Shown piece after piece: positions 24,708 to 31,426 of a DNA stretch of 31,426 nucleotides. A model generated the notes under the pieces. It was given only the letters and a program-made list of their open reading frames with translations. It had not been told where the DNA came from and searched no databases. The position numbers were made by a program, and so were the translations under genes. Source of the DNA: UBA6544 sp049601975 (lineage in GTDB: Bacteria > Pseudomonadota > Alphaproteobacteria > UBA8366); contig JBMYRC010000039.1 of the NCBI GenBank assembly GCA_049601975.1, positions 1-31,426 of the forward strand, given 5' to 3'. How positions within the stretch are numbered: the first letter of the stretch is position 1; the number at the start of each line of letters is the position of its first letter.

Positions 24708-26339
24708 CTAGTTCCCTGCGGATGATGGTCGTCGGAGCAGCTTCCAAATGCTTGGGACCTCTTGAAACGGCACTTCAATCATTGCCGGCCCTCGCGTCGA
24801 GTTCGCTTCGCGCAAAGCATCCCTCAGAGCATTGGGGGTTTCGGCACGCAGAGCGGTCATGCCGAAACTCCGGCCCAGCATCACAAAGTCGGGGTTATGC
24901 AGATCGACGCCGATGTATCGGCCTCCATAGCTGTCCTTTTGGTAGCGCTTCACATTTCCAAATGCACTGTCGTTGAAGACAATAATAACCACGTCGATCT
25001 CGTGTGCGACCGCGGTCGACAATTCCTGTACATTAAACATGAAACCGCCATCGCCGCTGATGCAGATTACCTTACGCTCAGCGCATGCCACCTTCGCGCC
25101 GAGCGCCGTCGGAATGCCCATACCAAGCGTCGCCTGATAGCCCGGCGTGATCAATGTCCGTGGATGGTAGACGGGCATCCAATTTTGCAGAAAGCTCGCC
25201 ATCTGCGTCACATCCGTGACGATAATTCCATCATCCGGTAATTCGGCTCGGATCACCTTTGCAAAATCATATTGCGGCTGGAGTTCTGCCAATTTGTCGA
25301 GTGCGGCCTGTTTGGCCGCCTGTAATTCATTTTCCCGGGACGGTCGAACGCGGTTGTGAACAGGAATACGAGATTCCAACTTGGCGAGTGCCGTGTTGGC
25401 TTGTGCGATGAGTGTCACATCCGCCTCGCGCGGCTTTTGCGCTTGCTCTGGATCAATATCGATCCGGACCAGTGTGACGTCCTTCTCTCGGCCCCAAGCC
25501 AATCCCGGTGCGGAAAAACGCGTGCCGACGACAAGTGCCACATCGACCTCATCCCAGAGCTCTTGGCCGGAAATCATGATCTGCGACAGGTAGTGCCGAT
25601 CGCTCAGCGCGCCCCTTCCCGTCCGGCTCATAATGACCGGTGCTTCCAACAACTCCGCAACGCGTTGCAATTCCGCTTCCGCACCAAAGGCGCCACTGCC
25701 AACGAAGATAGCGGGCCTCTCTGCCCGTCCGAGCAAGCGAGCCGCTTCTTCCAGCTTATCCTCAGCGGGGACCGGGTCATGCCGATACTCTTGGAGTTCG
25801 TGTAACTCTACGTCTTCCGATTTACCCATAATGTCCGGGGCCATCTCGAAGACCACCGGCTGATGGCGTCCGCCCAACATCTGTTGGAACGCTTCCCGCA
25901 GAACCTCAGGGGCCGCAGCAGGTGTTTCAGCCCGACCTACCCATTTGGCGACGCCGCGCATTGCAGCGCTCTGATCGCGGATCTCATGGGTCATACCCAT
26001 ACCGCCCCCAATTTGGCTCGAGGGAATTTGTCCAGCTATGCACAGCACCGGAGCGTTCGATCCCGCCGCCGTGGCAATTCCCGCACCGGTATTGAGTAGT
26101 CCGGGACCAGGGCCGGTGATACATGCACCGACGCGCCCGCTCGCTTGAGCGTATCCGAGAGCCATATAGGCGGCCGCTTGTTCGTGACGCGTGTGAATGG
26201 TGCGAATGGCATTCCGCGCCTCGTACAAAGCATCGAACGTGTTATCGAGCTGCACACCGGGCAGGCCGAATATCGTATCAATGCCCTGCGTCGTCAGCGT
26301 GCCGACAATCGCTTGGCCACCTGTCATCCGTTTGGACAT
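24708..26339 (-). CDS. Thiamine-diphosphate enzyme, acetolactate-synthase-like
   Basis: A 543-residue three-domain ThDP enzyme related to acetolactate synthase large subunits, glyoxylate carboligase, oxalyl-CoA decarboxylase and benzoylformate decarboxylase. Visible are the N-terminal GLPGVQLDNTFDAL, the cofactor-activating Glu53 in HTRHEQAAAYMALGYA, a central GSGAFGAEAELQRVAELL domain, and the ThDP motif GDGGF (429-433) ending with Asn456 in VFNDSAFGN. GGGAGGGCGAA upstream supports the ATG at 26339. No regulatory subunit gene is adjacent, so a biosynthetic acetolactate synthase is unlikely; a catabolic decarboxylase or ligase is more plausible. Its stop is immediately followed by the HlyD pseudogene start. 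Confidence 0.9.
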   Translation of the reverse strand: MSKRMTGGQAIVGTLTTQGIDTIFGLPGVQLDNTFDALYEARNAIRTIHTRHEQAAAYMALGYAQASGRVGACITGPGPGLLNTGAGIATAAGSNAPVLCIAGQIPSSQIGGGMGMTHEIRDQSAAMRGVAKWVGRAETPAAAPEVLREAFQQMLGGRHQPVVFEMAPDIMGKSEDVELHELQEYRHDPVPAEDKLEEAARLLGRAERPAIFVGSGAFGAEAELQRVAELLEAPVIMSRTGRGALSDRHYLSQIMISGQELWDEVDVALVVGTRFSAPGLAWGREKDVTLVRIDIDPEQAQKPREADVTLIAQANTALAKLESRIPVHNRVRPSRENELQAAKQAALDKLAELQPQYDFAKVIRAELPDDGIIVTDVTQMASFLQNWMPVYHPRTLITPGYQATLGMGIPTALGAKVACAERKVICISGDGGFMFNVQELSTAVAHEIDVVIIVFNDSAFGNVKRYQKDSYGGRYIGVDLHNPDFVMLGRSFGMTALRAETPNALRDALREANSTRGPAMIEVPFQEVPSIWKLLRRPSSAGN

Positions 26340-26360
26340 TTCGCCCTCCCTGAATTTGCA

Positions 26361-26849
26361 CTACACCGTAATGGCATAGGCGGGTTGTCGCGGATCAGCC
26401 CCCGATCGGAAAAACCCTGTATTCGGTTGGTAAAGAACAGCTTCAATCAAAGCAAGACGGCGTGAATATGCAGGAAATTTTCGATCTTATGCCCGAGTGA
26501 GATGAATTCTTCGGTCGTATTTGACGGAAAACAATCCTCGATCCCCAGAAGTCCTGGATAATGATTGTGGGGGGCAAACGAGTTTGGAAGGCTGATGCTG
26601 ATGCAACGTGGCGCGTCGATAGCCTCTTGGATATCCATACCGAAGTGAAACGTATTTAGAACAACCGGTAGCATCGCCTGAACTTGACTGTCGCCGCCAG
26701 GGGCCCCGAACGGCATGACCGAACCATCATCGCTAAGCAGAATAGTTGAATTTGGGAATCAATCGCGGACGCTTTCCCGGTGCCACTTCGGAGGGATGAT
26801 TGGGATCGGGTCGCGATTGCATACTACGTCCAAACGGGACAAGCCCGAG
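26361..26849 (-). pseudogene. Gamma-glutamyltransferase C-terminal fragment, frameshifted
   Basis: The minus strand holds the C-terminal end of a gamma-glutamyltransferase: RPDPNHPSEVAPGKRPRL, then in another frame FPNSTILLSDDGSVMPFGAP and GGDSQVQAMLPVVLNTFHFG with MDIQEAIDAPRC, and in a further frame AVLYQPNTGFF and SGADPRQPAYAITV before a TAG at 26363-26361. At least two frameshifts separate these pieces. The N-terminal part, including the autoprocessing Thr region, is missing, so it cannot work. It is joined directly to a crotonase fragment. Confidence 0.8.
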
Positions 26850-26852
26850 GTC

Positions 26853-27035
26853 CGCCGCGCCCAAAATGACGACGTTCACCGCCTCATCGTCGTCCGCCCG
26901 GATCAGCGGGTCCGAAACAGCGGTTCGCAGCTCGTGACTGATGGCGCTGAGCTTCTCGGATCGGTTCATCGTCACGATGCCGATATCACCGTCCGTGTCG
27001 TAAAGCACAAGATCATCACCCGTAAATCTTCTCCT
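26853..27035 (-). pseudogene. Crotonase N-terminal fragment
   Basis: The frame ending at about 26853 contains LYDTDGDIGIVTMNRSEKLS, AISHELRTAV and NVVILGAA, the first 50-60 residues of an enoyl-CoA hydratase-type protein. It breaks off where the oxyanion-hole FSAG motif should follow and then runs straight into gamma-glutamyltransferase sequence. It has no active site and is a remnant. Upstream, at about 27040-27090, another frame reads NFDAMVLPMTPEGEDLRVMI, which might be the tail of a PAS-type protein, but that is a weak impression. Confidence 0.65.
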
Positions 27036-27125
27036 TCTGGGGTCATCGGCAGGACCATTGCGTCAAAATTTAGCAATGGATTTGAGATATTTTCAGCGCA
27101 TCGCCGAGAAGCTAATGCAACGAGC

Positions 27126-28184
27126 TTAGGACTCCAGACCCAGCAACCTGGCGGCGGTTCCACCCAGAATTGCGATACGGTCATCGTCACTTAAATCCGG
27201 TGTATTCAAAACAAGATCGATCTCCGTACTGGTCCAAGGAAATGGGTAGTCGGTGCCGACCATTATTTGGCTGGGACCGGTCTCAGCGATGAGGTGGCGA
27301 AGTGCCTCCGGCGTGAAGACAATTGTATCAAAGAAGAGTTGGCCGTCTTTTAGATAAGCCGTCGGATTCTTTTTTGGCAACGGGCCGACCCGGTTGGGGA
27401 ACGTACGGCAGACCGCGTCCGAGCGGTTGGCGTAGGACGGAAGATAGCCGCCGCCATGCGCGGCGCAAATCTTGAGGCCGGGGAAGCGATCCAAGGTACC
27501 CTCGAAGATCAGGTGCGACAACGCGATCGTCGTCTCAAGAGGATTGCCAATCGTGTTCTCTAGCAACCCGCTGCCGCCGAGGCGACCACTTGGCTCTAGC
27601 TCGGTCGTTCCTCTTGGATGCAGGAATATCAGCAAGTCGAGTTCCTCGCATTTTGCCCAGATGGGATCGAATGATGGGTCCGCCAGTTCGCGCCCCTCGA
27701 CGCTGCCACCAACGCTGAGGCCGCGGAAGCCGAGCGTCTTGGCCGCATATTCGATTTGCTCAACGGCGAGGTCCGGATGCTGAAGCGCCGCCGTGGCGAA
27801 TGCCGCGAACCGATCCGGCGTGGCAGCACAGATCTCGATAAGCGCTTCGTTCTGAATACGGATGAGCTCTGCCGAAGCATCGCGCCCCGCATGATACCAA
27901 TACGGATTAATGCTAAGCACCGACACGTCGATGCCTTGGGCATCCATCGCGGCAATCCGCGTGCTCGTGTCATCCATCAGAAGTTCGGTGTTGCCGGCCT
28001 TCTGGTCCAGTACTTCCAAGGCGGTCGGGACCACGCAATGCGCGTGAATATCGACAGTCTTAACCCGCGTGCCATTGACGACAACCTCTCGACGCGTGCC
28101 ATGTGAATGCGTAACGCTCCCCGCTCCGTCGTCTCTCATCGGACTGCGGAGCGTGCAATCGACAAATCCGATCGTCTTGTTCAT
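27126..28184 (-). CDS. Amidohydrolase 2 family (ACMSD-like) metal-dependent hydrolase/decarboxylase
   Basis: A 352-residue TIM-barrel protein similar to 2-amino-3-carboxymuconate-6-semialdehyde decarboxylase and its relatives, which decarboxylate or hydrolyse aromatic-ring products. The metal ligands are visible: His47 and His49 in VDIHAHC, His189 in FLHPRGT, His243 in AAHGGGYLPSY and Asp312 in GTDYPFPW. About 40 extra residues precede the first motif. The ATG at 28184 has GAAGGAAAG eight bases upstream and is preferred over an in-frame start at 28226. The following genes on this strand are wrecks, so no intact operon partner is present. A 5-carboxyvanillate or gamma-resorcylate-type reaction is equally possible. 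Confidence 0.88.
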   Translation of the reverse strand: MNKTIGFVDCTLRSPMRDDGAGSVTHSHGTRREVVVNGTRVKTVDIHAHCVVPTALEVLDQKAGNTELLMDDTSTRIAAMDAQGIDVSVLSINPYWYHAGRDASAELIRIQNEALIEICAATPDRFAAFATAALQHPDLAVEQIEYAAKTLGFRGLSVGGSVEGRELADPSFDPIWAKCEELDLLIFLHPRGTTELEPSGRLGGSGLLENTIGNPLETTIALSHLIFEGTLDRFPGLKICAAHGGGYLPSYANRSDAVCRTFPNRVGPLPKKNPTAYLKDGQLFFDTIVFTPEALRHLIAETGPSQIMVGTDYPFPWTSTEIDLVLNTPDLSDDDRIAILGGTAARLLGLES

Positions 28185-28302
28185 CTCAAACTTTCCTTCT
28201 TCTGTATTGTTACTTTTAGCAGCCAATCAAATCTATTCATCAGCAAAATATCTATGTTTCTTATCTAGAATATATGGCCCGGTAGGCTCAGGAGGTTAGG
28301 GA

Positions 28303-28407
28303 ATGAAACATTTTCCTATTCAGGACCCTGCTCCCGTTGTCGAAAAGGCAGATGCAAGTTTCCAGTCAGCACGGCTATCGAACCTTTCCGACCATACTGA
28401 TTGCTAG
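28303..28407 (+). CDS. Short frame, possible N-terminal remnant
   Basis: A 34-residue frame (MKHFPIQDPAPVVEKADASF then QSARLSNLSDHTD) starts with ATG after an AGGAGG ribosome site 6 bases upstream. The ADASFQSARLSNL part recalls the start of serine hydrolases of the beta-lactamase-related group, so it may be the truncated head of such a gene. That resemblance is weak; it could also be a small leader peptide. Confidence 0.35.
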   Translation: MKHFPIQDPAPVVEKADASFQSARLSNLSDHTDC

Positions 28408-28559
28408 CATCAAACTAGAGTCCCATCTGCCGGGCAATTAGTTTGCGCTGAATTGCGTCCGCTCCCCAACCCATTGCCCGGTTCAACAGCGACGCGACGG
28501 ACAGCGAGCTGCGGAAAATAGGACATTCCCTGGCAGTGTTAGTCTAATACGAACTTGTC

Positions 28560-28640
28560 TCAAGAATGCCTTATACGATATTGCGCTAGGGCGAGTTGCC
28601 AGAGCCAAAGCGGATAACGTAAGTGCTGCATCACCGCCAT
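28560..28640 (-). CDS. Tiny frame with an ideal Shine-Dalgarno
   Basis: A 26-codon frame (MAVMQHLRYPLWLWQLALAQ onward) is preceded by GGAGGTGAT five bases before its ATG, a near-perfect complement to the 16S 3' end. The product is short, aromatic-rich and unrecognised. It may be a leader peptide, a small membrane-associated protein or a gene remnant. Confidence 0.3.
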   Translation of the reverse strand: MAVMQHLRYPLWLWQLALAQYRIRHS

Positions 28641-28792
28641 GCGGATCACCTCCAGCAAGCTAGTGAAATAGCGGAACGGTATACTCATCCGCGAATGCTA
28701 TGGATCGCTGACCCATGGTTCAATCACAGTTGTTCTGATTCTGCCTTATCGACCCTTGATAATGGCAGACTCAATCGACACGATCCGCAACA

Positions 28793-31321
28793 ATGACCAA
28801 ACTGCCAATCGATGACATCTTACCAGAACTCTGTGCAAGCCTTGAGCACACTCCGAATGCCGTTGTTCAGGCCGTTCCGGGTGCTGGGAAAACCACGCGG
28901 GTTCCTCTGAGACTTCTGGACACACCGTGGCGAGAGGGTGGCAAGATTATCATGCTGGAACCGCGTCGTCTGGCAGCAAGGGCCGCGGCCCGGCGTATGG
29001 CGCAAACCCTGAACGAGCCCGTTGGTAAAACAGTCGGCTACCGTATCCAACTGGACAACAAGATTGGCCCAGACACCATCATTGAGGTCGTCACCGAAGG
29101 CATTCTGACCCGCCGCCTGCAAAGCAATCCCTCTCTGGAAGGTGTAGCAGCTGTAATCTTTGATGAGTTCCATGAACGTAATTTGCAGGCTGAACTGGGC
29201 CTCGCATTATGTCTGGACTGTCAGGCGGGCCTGCGTGAAAACCTGCGCATTTTAGTGATGTCGGCCACACTGGACGTGGCCCCGATTGCTGAGTTAATGG
29301 GAGATGCACCGGTTTTTGCCAGCGCGGGCCGTGCTTTTCCCATCGAGACCCGTTATCTGGGTAAACCATCCGTTGACCGTTTCCGAGACAATCTCAGCCC
29401 CGCTGTGTCTTCGGCTGTGAAACAGGCTTTGAGAGACGAAACTGGCAGTATACTGGTTTTCCTGCCTGGTGAAGGCGAAATCCGGCGAGTTGAGAACTTA
29501 CTGAACGAATCATCATCGCCTAGTGATGTTGACGTGCTGCCACTCTACGGAGCACTTCCCCAGAACCAACAGGACCAAGCCATATCCCCACCATCTTCCG
29601 GACGGCGGAAGATTGTCCTCGCGACAGCCATTGCCGAGACCAGCCTGACCATCGAAGGCATTCGGGTGGTGGTCGATAGTGGTCAGTCCCGCGGTCCCAG
29701 GTTCGACCCTCAAAGCGGTATGTCTCGGCTATTCACCGAACCGGTTTCACTAGCGGGCGCTGCGCAACGGCAAGGCCGTGCCGGTCGACTGGAGCCCGGT
29801 ATATGTTATCGGCTCTGGGACAAGGCAGCGGAAGGGTCGTTCAGACAGTTCGCTCAACCTGAAATTCTCAATGCCGATCTGGCCCCGCTGGCCCTGGATT
29901 TGGCTAACTGGGGTATTCATGACCCTAACGCCTTACACTGGCCGACGCCGCCCCCTAAAGCCTCTTTGGATCAGGGACGGGATCTGCTGAAGCAGCTGCA
30001 AGGCATAGACGATCAAAACAGAATTACCGCCCATGGACGAGAGATGGCAAAACTGCCCATGCACCCACGGTTGGCACATATGATAATCGAAGGCGCACAA
30101 TCAGGATGGGCGGATACTGCCTGTAATGTCGCCGCCTTACTAACCGACCAGGATATTGCTCAGCGGGATGGCCGCGGTCCGTTAGCGGTAGATTTGACCC
30201 TACGAGTGAGCGCCCTGAAGGGTGAGCAAACAAGCCTGACCATAAATCGCAATGCCCTCAATCGAACCATAGCGCTCGCAAAGCAATGGCTGAGACGTCT
30301 GCCAAAGAAATCCCGCCGCGATCACGGATTGGATTTATCCCTGGATGAACAGATTGGCGCCGTGGTTGCCCTCGCTTATCCAGACCGAATTGCAGAACGC
30401 CGCCCCGGCGGGAAATCCCGTTATCGCTTGAGCAACGGCAAAGGCGCTGTGCTGCCTGCTGGGGATGCTCTGCGTGATGTTCCCTATCTGGCAATTGCCT
30501 CGGTCAGTGGAGAAACCCGGGACGCCCAGATCAGAATCGCGGCTCCCATATCTGACGCAACCATTGAACACCTGTTCGAGAACGAGATCCGGGAAGGCGA
30601 CACCGCAGTCTGGGATAGCCAAAACCGTTCTGTAATCGCCCGCAGGCAGAAGCGCTTCAATGCCCTGGTGCTCAAAGACACCCCAGCCAAGAACATTCCC
30701 GGCAATCAAATAGCGGACGCCCTAATTGAGGGCATACGCGGCATAGGGCTGGAGTGCCTGCCCTGGAGTAAGGAAGCCACGGAATGGCGGCGACGGGTGC
30801 TGTGTTTTCATCAGGAGACCGCTAACGGGCCCGATTTGTCAGATAGTAACTTACTAGAGACACTTGATGAATGGTTACTGCCTTATCTGGCAGGCATGAG
30901 CCGTGTGCAGGATCTGAAATCACTCGATATGCTGGCCATACTTAAATCCCAGTCGGACTGGTCAGCCCTGCGAACCATGGATGAACAGGTACCCAGCCAC
31001 TTCACCGTTCCCAGCGGATCCAGCATCCAAATAGATTACACGGATTCGAAAGCCCCGGTGTTGCCTGTAAAATTGCAGGAAATGTTTGGAGAAACCGAGA
31101 CGCCCAGTATCCTTAATGGTGTGATTGCGCTGACCATACACCTGCTGTCCCCGGCAGGACGGCCGTTGCAAATCACCCAGGACCTTCAAGCCTTTTGGAG
31201 TAACTCCTATCCACAGGTGAAGGCGGAGATGAAAGGGCGCTATCCCAAACATCCGTGGCCCGACAACCCCTTGGCGGCTGTGCCCACACGACATGTGAAG
31301 AGCAAAATGAATCAAAAATAA
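28793..31321 (+). CDS. hrpB: ATP-dependent helicase HrpB
   Basis: An 842-residue DEAH-box-type helicase, close to the length of E. coli HrpB (about 810-825). The helicase motifs are clear: Walker A PGAGKTTR (29-36), motif II DEFHER (124-129), SAT (157-159), motif V segment ATAIAETSLTIEGI and motif VI QRQGRAGR (325-332), followed by the HrpB-type C-terminal half. The family is thought to act on RNA, but its cellular role is poorly defined. The ATG at 28793 has only a weak ribosome site; the N-terminal segment matches the family start. It is transcribed alone and divergent from the amidohydrolase. It is intact, with its TAA at 31319-31321. Confidence 0.96.
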   Translation: MTKLPIDDILPELCASLEHTPNAVVQAVPGAGKTTRVPLRLLDTPWREGGKIIMLEPRRLAARAAARRMAQTLNEPVGKTVGYRIQLDNKIGPDTIIEVVTEGILTRRLQSNPSLEGVAAVIFDEFHERNLQAELGLALCLDCQAGLRENLRILVMSATLDVAPIAELMGDAPVFASAGRAFPIETRYLGKPSVDRFRDNLSPAVSSAVKQALRDETGSILVFLPGEGEIRRVENLLNESSSPSDVDVLPLYGALPQNQQDQAISPPSSGRRKIVLATAIAETSLTIEGIRVVVDSGQSRGPRFDPQSGMSRLFTEPVSLAGAAQRQGRAGRLEPGICYRLWDKAAEGSFRQFAQPEILNADLAPLALDLANWGIHDPNALHWPTPPPKASLDQGRDLLKQLQGIDDQNRITAHGREMAKLPMHPRLAHMIIEGAQSGWADTACNVAALLTDQDIAQRDGRGPLAVDLTLRVSALKGEQTSLTINRNALNRTIALAKQWLRRLPKKSRRDHGLDLSLDEQIGAVVALAYPDRIAERRPGGKSRYRLSNGKGAVLPAGDALRDVPYLAIASVSGETRDAQIRIAAPISDATIEHLFENEIREGDTAVWDSQNRSVIARRQKRFNALVLKDTPAKNIPGNQIADALIEGIRGIGLECLPWSKEATEWRRRVLCFHQETANGPDLSDSNLLETLDEWLLPYLAGMSRVQDLKSLDMLAILKSQSDWSALRTMDEQVPSHFTVPSGSSIQIDYTDSKAPVLPVKLQEMFGETETPSILNGVIALTIHLLSPAGRPLQITQDLQAFWSNSYPQVKAEMKGRYPKHPWPDNPLAAVPTRHVKSKMNQK

Positions 31322-31426
31322 AAGCAGTGTCCGCCTTAGGCGAATTTGCCTCTAATGTAAGAAAGTGTGATCTGCAGTTACTCGTGGAAGGATTTGTGGA
31401 TTGATTATAGTTTTCCCCTGAGTACT

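Larger units (their letters stand above)
28185..28792. other. Divergent intergenic region with small frames and gene debris
   Basis: About 600 bases between the divergent amidohydrolase and hrpB genes. It holds two tiny frames with good Shine-Dalgarno sites (28303-28407 plus, 28560-28640 minus) and a minus-strand stretch ending at 28415 that reads SLLNRAMGWGADAIQRKLIA before a stop, like the C-terminus of a lost gene. The hrpB promoter must lie in the right part, but no strong -35/-10 pair is evident. Confidence 0.45.

Noticed and set aside
24708..26339. Naming the ThDP enzyme biosynthetic acetolactate synthase (IlvB)
   Set aside because: No small regulatory subunit or other branched-chain amino acid gene is adjacent, and the family has many catabolic relatives.
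26733..27008. A 91-codon frame read as a small enoyl-CoA hydratase
   Set aside because: Only the first 50 residues are crotonase-like; the rest is gamma-glutamyltransferase sequence, so it is a fragment junction and not a gene.
31322..31426. CGCCTTAGGCG palindrome after hrpB as a terminator
   Set aside because: The stem is only four base pairs and no T-run follows; nothing else is visible in these last 105 bases.

Overview
The window looks like a chromosomal segment of a Gram-negative proteobacterium, most likely an alphaproteobacterium. The basis is indirect: a TRAP transporter, a CoxSML-type molybdenum hydroxylase, TfdA/TauD and PhyH dioxygenases, a DUF3726 gene and a HrpB helicase, at moderate GC with mostly SD-led, overlapping genes. 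No rRNA, tRNA, CRISPR array, transposase or phage gene was seen. The window is dominated by small-molecule catabolism.

Layout. (1) 1-1609: two minus-strand TauD/TfdA dioxygenases, the first cut by the window edge. (2) 1758-2273: a plus-strand DinB-family protein, divergent from the dioxygenase, then about 1.1 kb without a convincing gene. (3) 3390-6683: a complete plus-strand TRAP transporter operon (binding protein, small and large permease). It has a hairpin with a ten-G run after the first gene and a strong rho-independent terminator at the end, and it is visibly more AT-rich than its flanks. (4) 7106-10925: minus-strand enzymes: a haloalkane-dehalogenase-like hydrolase with a carboxymuconolactone-decarboxylase-family partner, a di-iron membrane hydroxylase followed by an unlisted 56-residue two-helix membrane protein, a DUF6166 protein and a PhyH dioxygenase. 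(5) 11060-14495: three end-to-end overlapping minus-strand genes: a SABATH-type methyltransferase, a 560-residue conserved protein of unknown function and a DUF3726 protein. (6) 14561-23335: a minus-strand catabolic block: GMC oxidoreductase, PanB-like protein, CoxL/CoxM/CoxS-type molybdenum hydroxylase, acyl-CoA ligase and crotonase. (7) 23428-27125: an HlyD-type secretion adaptor pseudogene, an intact acetolactate-synthase-like ThDP enzyme, and wreckage of a gamma-glutamyltransferase and a crotonase. (8) 27126-28184: an ACMSD-like amidohydrolase. (9) 28793-31321: plus-strand hrpB.

How the genes may work together (inference). Region 6 reads as a pathway in which a substrate is oxidised by the GMC and molybdenum enzymes, activated as a CoA thioester by the ligase and processed by the crotonase. 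The PanB-like protein is an odd member that has lost the usual metal ligands. Region 5 is the best candidate for an undescribed system: a carboxyl-methyltransferase-like enzyme translationally coupled to two proteins of unknown function. The pseudogenes in region 7 and the fragments upstream of hrpB show that this part of the chromosome is turning over.
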